From the NCBI GenBank assembly GCA_022071965.1, contig JAJVIQ010000003.1, positions 1 to 64,000 on the forward strand: 64,000 bases of DNA, read 5' to 3'. Below the pieces are notes generated by a model. That model had not been told where the DNA came from. It worked only from the letters and a program-made list of their open reading frames with translations, and did not search any database. Every line of letters begins with the position of its first letter. Position 1 is the stretch's first letter. The DNA comes from Gammaproteobacteria bacterium (GTDB taxonomy: Bacteria; Pseudomonadota; Gammaproteobacteria; JAJPIJ01). A program made the translations under genes and the position numbers. Shown here piece after piece: positions 39,576 through 47,434 of the stretch.

Positions 39576-39668
39576 ATGGCAGCAAAGAAGAAGGCTAGCA
39601 AGAAAAAGGTAGCGAAGAAGTCCGCCGCGAAGAAGACGAAGAAGAAGGCAGCGAAGAAGAAGAAGTAG
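39576..39668 (+). CDS. Small lysine-rich, histone H1-like peptide (30 residues)
   Basis: A 30-codon frame made only of Met, Ala, Lys, Ser, Val and Thr; 17 residues are Lys and eight are Ala. The pattern AAKKKxxKKK resembles histone H1 tails and the C-terminal tails of bacterial H1-like proteins (AlgP, HctB families), but no globular domain exists. The ATG has a GGGGGT ribosome site at proper spacing (39565-39570), and a candidate promoter lies upstream. The product probably binds nucleic acid. The lysine codons mix AAG and a single AAA, and the gene stands in a locally AT-rich patch. The reverse strand gives a Phe-rich frame that is only its shadow. Confidence 0.7.
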   Translation: MAAKKKASKKKVAKKSAAKKTKKKAAKKKK

Positions 39669-39917
39669 TAAGTAGCAAGGGCACAAAGGTACGATTCGGT
39701 GGGATGCCAGGAACGGTTGAAGACCGATAATCGATAAGGCGACGCGAGCGGTAACAAGGAATCAGATACCGCCGCCCGCCGCATAGCACGACCTCACGGA
39801 TTCCTCTCCCGCCATTCCAACTTCAGTCAGCCAGCCGCCGGCACCCGATGTGGGCAGAGGGGCGCCCGGAACCGCGCTTCACCCCGTCGGACCCGCAGCG
39901 CAGGCCCCACACTGAGG

Positions 39918-42221
39918 ATGGCCACCAAGCGAAAACCCCGGAAAACACGCCGTTCTGCGTTGCCTCGCACGCTGTTTCTGCAGCTCGCGCTGGTGTGCAT
40001 CATGGCCGCGGCGGCCTATGTGCTGTGGGTCGATCACCAGGTCACCACGACCTTCACCGGCTGGCACTGGCAGCTCCCGGCGCGCGTGTACGCCCGTCCA
40101 CTGGAGCTGTACGCCGGACTCCCGATTGATCGCGACGCGGTGGAGGAGGAGATCCTGCGATTGGGATATCGGAAGGTCGACCGCCTGGAAGGACCCGGCC
40201 AGTTCACGCTCCTGAAGGACGAGCTGCAAATCCATACGCGCGGGTTCGACTTCTCGGACAAGCAGGAGCCGCCGCAGCGATGCCGCATCCGGTTCAATGC
40301 CGGAGTCGTGGCGGATGTCGACACCCTCCCCGCCCGCACGCCGATCGCGATCCTGAGGCTGGAGCCGATGCAGATCGCCCGCATCTACCCGACCCACAAC
40401 GAAGACCGGGTGCTGGTGCGGTTGACGGATGTCCCGGCCGAGATGATCCAGGCCCTGATCGCGACGGAGGACAGGCGCTTCTACCGGCACATCGGCATCG
40501 ACCCGCTCGGCATCGCACGCGCCATGGTCTCCAACATCCGCCACCTGCGCCTCGACCAGGGCGGGAGCACCATCACGCAGCAGCTGATCAAGAACTATCA
40601 CCTCAGCCACGAGCGTACCCTCGTGCGCAAGATCCCCGAGATGGCCATGGCGCTGTCGCTGGAGCGCCATTACACCAAACAGCAGATACTCGAGGCCTAC
40701 CTGAACGAAATATTCCTCGGGCAGGACGGCAGGCGCGCCATACACGGCTTCGGGCTGGCCTCGGAGTTCTATTTCGGAAGGCCGCTGAAGGAGCTGCGCC
40801 TGCCCGAAATGGCATTGCTGGTCGGCATGGCCAAGGGGGCCTCGTATTACGATCCAAGGCGATTCCCTGAGCGCGCACTCGCTCGCCGCAACGTGGTCCT
40901 GGACCAGATGGCGGAGCAGAAGAAGATCACCGCCGGGGCCGCGGCGCGGGCAAAGGCGGCACCGCTCGGCGTCATCGCCAAACCGCTGTTCCGCAGGACC
41001 CGCTACCCGGCGTTCGTGGACCTGGTGCGACGGCAGCTTCGCCAGGACTATCGCGAAGAGGATCTTCGCAACGAAGGTCTGCAGATCTTCACCACCATCG
41101 ATCCGCGGGTTCAGGCCATCGCCGATGAATCGGTGCGTGATCAGATCGCCGCCCTGGAGAAGGGCTACGGCCGGCTCAAGGATCATCTGCAGGCCGCGAT
41201 GGTGGTCTCCAACCATCAGACCGGGGAGGTGCTGGCCATCGTCGGCGACCGCAATCCCGCCTACGCGGGATTCAATCGCGCGCTGGACGCGCGCCGTCCG
41301 GTCGGCTCGCTGCTGAAGCCGGCGGTGTATCTGGCGGCGCTGCAGCGCCCGGAAACCTACGCCATCAACACGCTGATCGCCGATGAGCCCATCACCGTGG
41401 ACATGCACGGCAAGCCGTGGACGCCGGGCAACTACGACGGCATGCCTCACGGTCCGGTTACCATCGAGGACGCTCTCGCGCACTCCTACAATCTCGCCAC
41501 GGTGCAACTCGGCATGTCCCTGGGTGTGCCCGCGGTGGTGGCTGTGCTGCGCGGTCTGGGCATCGATCAGCCACTGCCGGAGTATCCGTCACTGTTCCTG
41601 GGCGCGGCCGATCTCTCGCCGATGGAGATCGCGCAGATGTACCAGACCATTGCCACGCGCGGCTTCCGCACCCCGCTGCGCGCGATACGCGAGGTGCTGA
41701 CGCGTGACGGGCAGCGCCTCACGCGCTACGAGCTGAAGACGACTGCGGCCGTCGACGCGCGCGCGGCCTATCTGCTCATCTATCTGCTGACGCGCGTGAC
41801 CTCCGAGGGCACGGCGGCGTCGCTGACGCGCTGGCTCGGCACCGAGCGCATCGTGGCCGGCAAGACCGGCACGACGAACGACCTGCGCGACAGCTGGTTC
41901 GCCGGCTTCGGGGAGGACCTGACGGCCGTCGCATGGATAGGGCGCGACGACAACGCACCGATCGGGCTGACCGGCGCGCAGGGGGCGATGCGGGTCTGGG
42001 GACAGTTCATGGCGGATGCGCATGTCCGGTCGCTGCGCATGGATCCGCCGGAGGGCATCGAATGGCGCTGGGTCGATCGGCAGACGGGCGCGTTCACGCG
42101 TGCGAACTGCGCCGGCTCGCGCAGCGTGCCGTTCATCTCGCCGGCGCCGGTGGCTGGTACACTTGAATGCCCCATGATGTCGTTTGGCGTACCGGAGACG
42201 AACTATGCACCAATACACTGA
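39918..42221 (+). CDS. mrcB: Penicillin-binding protein 1B
   Basis: PBP1B is a bifunctional peptidoglycan synthase. The 767-residue protein has a cytoplasmic basic tail, a TM helix (about 17-38) and a UB2H-like region (about 60-150). The GT51 glycosyltransferase has catalytic Glu184 in ATEDRRFYRHIGID and the motifs QGGSTITQQLIKNYHLS and EAYLNEIFLGQDG. The transpeptidase has Ser464 and Lys467 in RPVGSLLKP, SYN near 523 and KTGT near 650. The UB2H region suggests regulation by an outer-membrane lipoprotein; the next gene encodes a candidate. It ends by overlapping that reading frame region slightly. Confidence 0.95.
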   Translation: MATKRKPRKTRRSALPRTLFLQLALVCIMAAAAYVLWVDHQVTTTFTGWHWQLPARVYARPLELYAGLPIDRDAVEEEILRLGYRKVDRLEGPGQFTLLKDELQIHTRGFDFSDKQEPPQRCRIRFNAGVVADVDTLPARTPIAILRLEPMQIARIYPTHNEDRVLVRLTDVPAEMIQALIATEDRRFYRHIGIDPLGIARAMVSNIRHLRLDQGGSTITQQLIKNYHLSHERTLVRKIPEMAMALSLERHYTKQQILEAYLNEIFLGQDGRRAIHGFGLASEFYFGRPLKELRLPEMALLVGMAKGASYYDPRRFPERALARRNVVLDQMAEQKKITAGAAARAKAAPLGVIAKPLFRRTRYPAFVDLVRRQLRQDYREEDLRNEGLQIFTTIDPRVQAIADESVRDQIAALEKGYGRLKDHLQAAMVVSNHQTGEVLAIVGDRNPAYAGFNRALDARRPVGSLLKPAVYLAALQRPETYAINTLIADEPITVDMHGKPWTPGNYDGMPHGPVTIEDALAHSYNLATVQLGMSLGVPAVVAVLRGLGIDQPLPEYPSLFLGAADLSPMEIAQMYQTIATRGFRTPLRAIREVLTRDGQRLTRYELKTTAAVDARAAYLLIYLLTRVTSEGTAASLTRWLGTERIVAGKTGTTNDLRDSWFAGFGEDLTAVAWIGRDDNAPIGLTGAQGAMRVWGQFMADAHVRSLRMDPPEGIEWRWVDRQTGAFTRANCAGSRSVPFISPAPVAGTLECPMMSFGVPETNYAPIH

Positions 42222-42231
42222 TGCACGCGCC

Positions 42232-42792
42232 ATGCGCATCCCGATACTGTGCACGGCGCTCTTCGCGCTGCTGGGCGGCTGCACCACGACCCCGGCGCCC
42301 GTGACGGAGGTCCCCGCGGATGAGCCCGCGATGGAGCAGGAACCCGGCGAGGGCACCGCGCCGCTCGTGGAACCGCCGCTGCAGGAGGCACGCACCTATG
42401 CGTTGCCGGAGGAGGTGCCGCCGGTCGGCGTGGGGTCCGGCGAGATGAGTGCGGAGAGTGCGGCACCGGCACCGGCAACGCCCGATTCGGATTCCACGAT
42501 GAACAGCCCCGCCGTCGTCGCGCTGCTCGACGAGGCCGAGGCTTACGCCCGGCAGGGCGACGGCGATCAGGCCGCCGCGACGATAGAGCGTGCGCTGCGC
42601 ATTGAGCCGAAAAACCCGTGGCTATGGCACCGGCTGGCCGTCATCCGGATGCAACAGGGCCGCTACAGCGAGGCCATCGAGCTCGCCACGCGATCCAGTT
42701 CGCTGGCCAACGGCGATGCGCGTTTGCTGCAGGGCAATCAGCAGGTCATAGACCGCTCCCGCGCTGCGATGAGCGGCGTTCCGCAGGGCTGA
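42232..42792 (+). CDS. TPR lipoprotein next to mrcB (LpoP-like PBP1B activator candidate)
   Basis: A 186-residue lipoprotein. The signal MRIPILCTALFALLGGC gives a clean lipobox (LLGGC, Cys17). An acidic, Pro-rich linker (about 20-95) and a C-terminal TPR-type region follow (about 100-170, with LLDEAEAYARQGDGDQAAATIERALRIEPKNPWLWHRLAVIRMQQGRYSEAIELA split over two repeats). Two upstream in-frame Met codons at 42184 and 42205 would spoil the signal. In Pseudomonas aeruginosa the TPR lipoprotein LpoP, encoded beside the PBP1b gene, activates that enzyme. This protein has the same architecture and neighbour, so the same role is likely but inferred. Confidence 0.75.
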   Translation: MRIPILCTALFALLGGCTTTPAPVTEVPADEPAMEQEPGEGTAPLVEPPLQEARTYALPEEVPPVGVGSGEMSAESAAPAPATPDSDSTMNSPAVVALLDEAEAYARQGDGDQAAATIERALRIEPKNPWLWHRLAVIRMQQGRYSEAIELATRSSSLANGDARLLQGNQQVIDRSRAAMSGVPQG

Positions 42793-42858
42793 GATCCGAG
42801 GCGCCGGGCATCGGCCGAACGCCGCCGCCGGCCGGGCATGGCCGGGCCGATCAGCGAG

Positions 42859-43137
42859 TCACTCCGGGATGCTTCTGTTGCGCAGGTGATATGCGAACGC
42901 GATCACCTGCGCGCAGGCGACGTAGAGCGCCTCCGGTATCTCCTCGCCAAGCCGCACCTTCGCGAGCAGCTCGACCAGCTCGCCGTTGTTGCTGATCGGT
43001 ATGTCGTGCGCGCGCGCGCGCTCGAGGATCTCCGCGGCCACCGCTCCCCTGCCCTTTGCCGTGACACGCGGCGCGCCGCTGCCGTCGTAGCGCAACGCGA
43101 CGGCGAGATCCTGCACCCCCGGATCCCTGGCCCTCAT
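42859..43137 (-). CDS. Stand-alone FlhB C-terminal-like protein (FhlB/FlhX type)
   Basis: A 92-residue protein equal to the cytosolic C-terminal part of FlhB/YscU after its autocleavage point. LAVALRYDGSGAPRVTAKG is followed by EILERARAHDIPISNN, ELVELLAKVRLGEEIPEALYVACAQVIAFAYHL. The NPTH cleavage motif and membrane part are absent. Such free copies can substitute for the FlhB cytosolic domain in export substrate switching. Its start overlaps the stop of the FliK-like gene by four bases (ATGA), so the pair is co-translated. No other flagellar or type III genes lie in the window. Confidence 0.82.
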   Translation of the reverse strand: MRARDPGVQDLAVALRYDGSGAPRVTAKGRGAVAAEILERARAHDIPISNNGELVELLAKVRLGEEIPEALYVACAQVIAFAYHLRNRSIPE

Positions 43138-44354
43138 GCGAGCGTGTCTACCAGCGGCGCGGACGCAGCCGCGGCCCGCGGCACCGGCTCTCCCTGCAGG
43201 CATTGCACCTCGGACGGATTCAGACCTGCCTGCCGCATCTGCGTGCACAACCAGTCCGCATGATGACGCGCCAGCTCCGCCGTCGCCGGCCGCTCCGACC
43301 AGATCACCGTGTGCACGCTGTCCTCGATCAGCGTGACCCGCGCGTACATCGGTCCCAGCGGCTCGATGTCCATCCTCACCGTCATCGACCACTGCCTCTG
43401 CATGCCGCCATCCCGCCGTACGGATTCCTCCCTGGCGTCGAGGCCCAGATACCGCAACTCGCCCGAGGGGTCACGCACCGGCAGGTCGATGGTCCAGATT
43501 GCGCTGCCCTGATTGGTCTCCCCAAGCGCCCTGAGCTGATTGACCTCGATAGCGGCGATCCCGCCGCGCGCCCGCTCGGCAATTCCGGGATGCGGCGGAC
43601 CATCCTCGGGCGCGGGCGGCGGCAGTGCGACCGGCCTCGGCTCGATACGGAGGGGCGCGGTGCGCATCGCGATCTCTGCCTGCCTGGACGTCGTGGCGTC
43701 GGACGCGGGCCCGGTGGCCGGCGGCGAAGTGCCGGGAGACACCGCCTGCACCAGCCGCAGCAGCGCGGCCTTCAGATCGCGAGGCAGCAACTGCCGCAGG
43801 TCTGCATCCGTGGCGCGGGCGAGGTTGGACTCCAGGAACAGCCCCGATGTCAGCATCGCGCGCCTCAGGGCCTCGGGTTGCGCAAGATCCTTGAACGCGG
43901 GTAGCGCATTCAGGATCGCCCGAGCCGCCGCCGCTGTCCGGGTGCTGGCCGCAGGCGTTGCGGCAGTGTCCAGGTCCCGGGTCGCGCGTGCGAGCGCGGG
44001 CAGCAGATCACGCATGGGCACCGCCTGCGGCAACCGCTCCCGCAACGCCTGCTGCTGGACGCGGGCCGCGTCGTCCTGTGGACCCGCCACGCGCTCCATC
44101 AGCGTCCGTTCACCGGTCTCCAGTACCCGGAGTTCGAGCCGCTGTCCCGGGATCATCGGGCCGGACACCTGCGCCTGCACGCGCCGCTCACCAATCTGCA
44201 GGGTCGCCGTTCCTGCGACGCTGTCCACCTTCATGACGGTGGCATTCAGCAGCTGTCCCACTGCCCAGCCACGCACCGATGCCGGGGTGGACAGGGCGAG
44301 CATACGCGCCGGGAGCGCCGCATTGAGCAGGGATGGAAGCATCGGGGAGAGCAT
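43134..44354 (-). CDS. FliK-like hook-length control protein
   Basis: A 406-residue protein with an Ala/Pro/Arg-rich, low-complexity centre and a folded C-terminal domain (about 275-385). The latter has SAIWTIDLPVRDPSGELRYL, WSMTVRMDIEPLGPMYARVTL and HADWLCTQMRQAGLNPSEVQC. This matches the FliK C-terminal (Flg_hook) domain that contacts FlhB. The N-terminal part has a small beta-rich segment (about 30-90). FliK measures the hook and switches export from rod-hook to filament substrates. The partner here is an orphan FlhB-C protein. Whether they serve a flagellum elsewhere in the genome cannot be seen. Confidence 0.75.
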   Translation of the reverse strand: MLSPMLPSLLNAALPARMLALSTPASVRGWAVGQLLNATVMKVDSVAGTATLQIGERRVQAQVSGPMIPGQRLELRVLETGERTLMERVAGPQDDAARVQQQALRERLPQAVPMRDLLPALARATRDLDTAATPAASTRTAAAARAILNALPAFKDLAQPEALRRAMLTSGLFLESNLARATDADLRQLLPRDLKAALLRLVQAVSPGTSPPATGPASDATTSRQAEIAMRTAPLRIEPRPVALPPPAPEDGPPHPGIAERARGGIAAIEVNQLRALGETNQGSAIWTIDLPVRDPSGELRYLGLDAREESVRRDGGMQRQWSMTVRMDIEPLGPMYARVTLIEDSVHTVIWSERPATAELARHHADWLCTQMRQAGLNPSEVQCLQGEPVPRAAAASAPLVDTLA

Positions 44355-44426
44355 CGGCCGATTGGCATGGAACTTGAAAATGTCTCACCCGTATCGGGCA
44401 CTTTCGCCGTAATACATCGACGGGGC

Positions 44427-45314
44427 ATGAGCGCGGCACAGACTCAATCTCAGGGGCGCCTGTGGTACGTGCGTCGTGGCGAGGTGGTTAAGGGTCCCTT
44501 CCAGACCGCCCTGATCAAACGCTATCTCATCATGGGCCGCATCCGGCCGAGCGACGAGCTCAGTCTCGACAAGGAAGTCTGGCACGTGCCGCCCCACTAT
44601 CCGATGTTTTCCCCGGAGAAACTGGAGGAGGATCGCGCCGCCCTGCTGGCGCGCGAAGACGAGCGCCGGGGCGACGATCGGCGTCACGGCGAATCGCCGG
44701 ACAATCCGCACAAGGACCGCCGCAGCGGCGCGGAGCGGCGCTCGGCCGAGACCCCGGAAACCGTGGCGCGCCGCCAGCGCCGGCAGCGGGTCCTTGCCAG
44801 TCTCAAGCCCACGCGCCAGAGCAACGTCGCGCCCGCCCTCATCTCCACCTTCGCCGTGGCGCTGATCGTGGTGAGCGGATTTCTCTTCAAGCCACGGGGC
44901 GCCGGCTCGGAGCCGGATTGCGAGGCCGCGCCCGCGCCGGGCGTGAACTGGTCGAACTGCCGCAAGGAGGCGATGGATGCCCACGGCTCGGACCTGCACG
45001 GCGCCATCCTGCGTAGCGCGCGCCTGACGGGGGCAAATCTCGAGGAGGTCCAGCTCCAGGCCGGCGATCTCGCCTATGCCGACATCGCGGGAGCGACCCT
45101 GATCAACAGCGATCTCTCCGGCGCCATCCTGAAGGGTACGACGCTGCGCAAGGCGGTGTTGACCGGCGCCCGGTTCCGGGGCGCGGATCTCTCGTACGCG
45201 GATCTCTCCGATGCGCTGATAGACGGTGCGACGTTCGACGAGGCCAAGCTCGACCACGCGATATGGATTGACGGGCGCACCTGCGCGCGCGGCTCTGTCG
45301 GCGCCTGCCGCTGA
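44427..45314 (+). CDS. Membrane protein with GYF_2-like N-terminus and pentapeptide repeats
   Basis: A 295-residue protein of unusual make-up. Residues 10-55 (RLWYVRRGEVVKGPFQ and IMGRIRPSDELS-WHV) resemble GYF_2/DUF4339 domains. A very charged Arg/Asp/Glu segment (about 70-130) follows. A single TM helix (about 138-158, VAPALISTFAVALIVVSGFLF) leads to a short Cys-containing linker and then pentapeptide repeats of the A(D/N)LxxA type from about 185 to 280. The cytoplasmic side should carry the GYF-like domain, and the repeats should be periplasmic. The function is unknown. The ATG at 44427 was chosen to avoid overlap with fliK; Met at 44367 is the alternative. Confidence 0.72.
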   Translation: MSAAQTQSQGRLWYVRRGEVVKGPFQTALIKRYLIMGRIRPSDELSLDKEVWHVPPHYPMFSPEKLEEDRAALLAREDERRGDDRRHGESPDNPHKDRRSGAERRSAETPETVARRQRRQRVLASLKPTRQSNVAPALISTFAVALIVVSGFLFKPRGAGSEPDCEAAPAPGVNWSNCRKEAMDAHGSDLHGAILRSARLTGANLEEVQLQAGDLAYADIAGATLINSDLSGAILKGTTLRKAVLTGARFRGADLSYADLSDALIDGATFDEAKLDHAIWIDGRTCARGSVGACR

Positions 45315-45322
45315 TGAGGTGG

Positions 45323-45925
45323 CTACAGGGCGGGGAAGCCGGTCTCGGCAAACGACTCCGTGCGATAACGGCTGAACTGGCAGATCTCGATGTCATCCTC
45401 CGGCCGCATTCCCGCCTTGCGTTTCAGCGCCGCCAGAAACTCGCGCGGCTCCGGCAGTGCGTCCCAGACCGACGGCAGGAAGGTGGCGCGGCGCGTGCCA
45501 CACTGCAGTATCAACCCGTCCTCGCCCGCGCGTAGCTGGCGCAACAGGTCCTCCTCGCCGCGGAACGCGATCGGGCTGCAAGGCTGCAACACCGAGACCT
45601 GCACCCGCACCTCCGTCATCTCCGGCCCCGTCAATGGCGAGAACCGGGGATCGCGAAAGGCACTGGCAAAGGCGTTTTCAGCGACATCCTCGGCGATCGC
45701 GCGATGTGCCTCGAGAGAACCGATGCAGCCTCTCAGCCGATCGCCGAGGCAGATCGTCACGAACGTCGCGCGCAGGGAGCGCAAGGCCTGCGGCAGGTCC
45801 TCCAGCGTCAATCCGAGTGGATCTCCGCCGCCGAGACCGCCTGCGATGGAATCCCGCGCGATGCGCAACAGCAGGCCCCGCTCGGCGTCCGCGAACTCAG
45901 GCCGCGTAGAACGCATATGCGCCAT
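45323..45925 (-). CDS. AMMECR1-domain protein (AmmeMemoRadiSam system protein A)
   Basis: A 200-residue AMMECR1-family protein. The diagnostic segment LRGCIGSLEAHRAIAEDVAENAFASAFRDPRFSPLT is present, as are VSVLQPCSPI and GLILQCGTRRATFLPSVWDALP. These proteins occur with Memo-like proteins and a radical SAM enzyme in many genomes; the joint reaction is not settled as far as I know. The start overlaps the end of the Memo-like gene by about 29 bases (20 if the internal Met4 is used). No radical SAM gene is present in the window. Confidence 0.9.
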   Translation of the reverse strand: MAHMRSTRPEFADAERGLLLRIARDSIAGGLGGGDPLGLTLEDLPQALRSLRATFVTICLGDRLRGCIGSLEAHRAIAEDVAENAFASAFRDPRFSPLTGPEMTEVRVQVSVLQPCSPIAFRGEEDLLRQLRAGEDGLILQCGTRRATFLPSVWDALPEPREFLAALKRKAGMRPEDDIEICQFSRYRTESFAETGFPAL

Positions 45926-46691
45926 AACCCACCACGCGATCCCGCGCGCCGGCGGTATCGCCGGAATTGCGCACGTCGAGCGCCTCGGCCCGCAACCCCA
46001 GCTGCTGCGCGAGCAGCAACAGCCCGCCCAGCGCCACGCAGCCGCACGCCTGCGACGGGCCTATGCGATCGTAGTCGAGCGCACATATGGCCGCGGTGGT
46101 CTCGGCGTCGATACGTTGCGCCGTTTCGTAGTCGTGGTAGTGGCTGAGATCGCTGCTCACCACGACGAGGGTGTCCTCGCCGCCCCAGAGACGTGAGAGG
46201 ACCTCGGCCGTCGTCCTCGGATTGGCACGGCCGAACAGCATCGGCACCAGCGCGAAATTCACGAACAGCGACTGCAGAAACGGCAACTGCACCTCCAGGC
46301 TGTGCTCGTGCCGGTGTGCGGGGGCGCCGATCGACACCTGCGGCAGATCGCCGAGCACCGCGCTGGCATCCTGGTCGACGGCGACGGCGCCGAGCGGGGT
46401 GTGAAACTCCGTGGCCGGGGACAAGACCGCGCCGTGCACCGGGACGTGATGCGCGGGGCCGGCGAGGACGACCCGCCTGATGCGAGTACGCGCCGACTGC
46501 AGCAGACCGTAGGCCGAGGCCGCCACCGGTCCGGAATACACGTATCCGGCATGCGGCACGACGATCGCCTTCGGCGGCCGCCCGGGGCGATCTTCGGCAC
46601 CGGCGAGACAGGATTCGACGGCCGCACGCAGCATGATCGGATCCTCCGGGTAGAAATAGCCGGCGACGGCGGGCGCGCGTATGTTGCTCAT
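45897..46691 (-). CDS. Memo-like protein (AmmeMemoRadiSam system protein B)
   Basis: A 264-residue Memo-family protein with the opening RAPAVAGYFYPEDP, VVPHAGYVYSGPVAASAY, LAGPAHHVPVHGAVLS and the later HEHSLEVQLPFLQ and SSDLSHYHDYETA. The His residues in these blocks, with a Cys late in the protein, form the metal-binding pocket that resembles class III extradiol dioxygenases. It is translationally linked to AMMECR1 downstream. In humans Memo1 affects redox and metal handling; the bacterial role is unclear. Confidence 0.92.
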   Translation of the reverse strand: MSNIRAPAVAGYFYPEDPIMLRAAVESCLAGAEDRPGRPPKAIVVPHAGYVYSGPVAASAYGLLQSARTRIRRVVLAGPAHHVPVHGAVLSPATEFHTPLGAVAVDQDASAVLGDLPQVSIGAPAHRHEHSLEVQLPFLQSLFVNFALVPMLFGRANPRTTAEVLSRLWGGEDTLVVVSSDLSHYHDYETAQRIDAETTAAICALDYDRIGPSQACGCVALGGLLLLAQQLGLRAEALDVRNSGDTAGARDRVVGYGAYAFYAA

Positions 46692-46756
46692 AGGATCTCC
46701 TCCATGTCGCAGGCGACATTACGCCGCATATCCCCGGCGGGTCGCCGTGACGCGGA

Positions 46757-47434
46757 TCAACCGCGGCTGCCGCGCGCCGAGGCGAGACGGTCGGCCAGAC
46801 GCGCCGGCTCCGGCAACCGGTAGCGGGTGACGCACCGCACCACGTAATCGATGGCACTCGCAAGACTGACACGATGCCCGATCGAGACGAACACCGGCCT
46901 TACCCCGCCGCGGGTGCGGACGACCGCGCCGATCCTCTCCTCCCCGTCCATCAGCGGGGACGATGCCGTCCGCTCCTGCGAGGGTTCGCGGTAGGTCCCG
47001 ATCAGGCAGGTCTTGGCCATGCCGATGCACGGCAGGTCGAGGATGACGCCGAGATGGCAGGCCAGTCCGAAGCGGCGCGGATGGGCATACCCCTGCCCGT
47101 CGCACAGGAGGAGATCGGGCAGCCCCGGCAGGCGCGCCAGCGCCGCGAGCACCGCCGGGATCTCGCGAAACGACAGCAGACCCGGGATGTAGGGGAACGA
47201 GGTCGGCACCGTCGCGACGGCCTCGCTCACCGGCTCCAGGCCGGGGAAGCCAAGCACCACCACCGCCGCGCGCGTGCAGCGGCCGCCCTCCGTGAAGCCG
47301 ACGTCCACCCCTGCCACGGTGCGCACGGGGCCGAGGCGATCGACACCCACGACACGGCCGCGCAACTGCTTCTGCAGCGCGACTGCCGCCTTCGGATCCA
47401 GGTCGAAGGGATGTTGGACCGCGAGGGTCAGCAT
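46757..47434 (-). CDS. nfi: Endonuclease V
   Basis: Endonuclease V cuts DNA or RNA one base 3' of inosine. The 225-residue protein has the three catalytic carboxylates Asp44 (VAGVDVGF), Glu91 (LLSFREIP) and Asp112 (LLCDGQGYAHPRRFG). The PYIPG wedge (81-85) opens the lesion. The GxGxAHPRRFGLA segment is invariant in the family. It overlaps the creatininase-like gene by seven bases and is probably co-transcribed with it. Confidence 0.94.
   Translation of the reverse strand: MLTLAVQHPFDLDPKAAVALQKQLRGRVVGVDRLGPVRTVAGVDVGFTEGGRCTRAAVVVLGFPGLEPVSEAVATVPTSFPYIPGLLSFREIPAVLAALARLPGLPDLLLCDGQGYAHPRRFGLACHLGVILDLPCIGMAKTCLIGTYREPSQERTASSPLMDGEERIGAVVRTRGGVRPVFVSIGHRVSLASAIDYVVRCVTRYRLPEPARLADRLASARGSRG

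Noticed and set aside
39551-39784. Phe-rich minus-strand frame (77 codons)
   Set aside because: It is the complement of the lysine-rich peptide gene: AAG codons read backwards give CTT/TTC.
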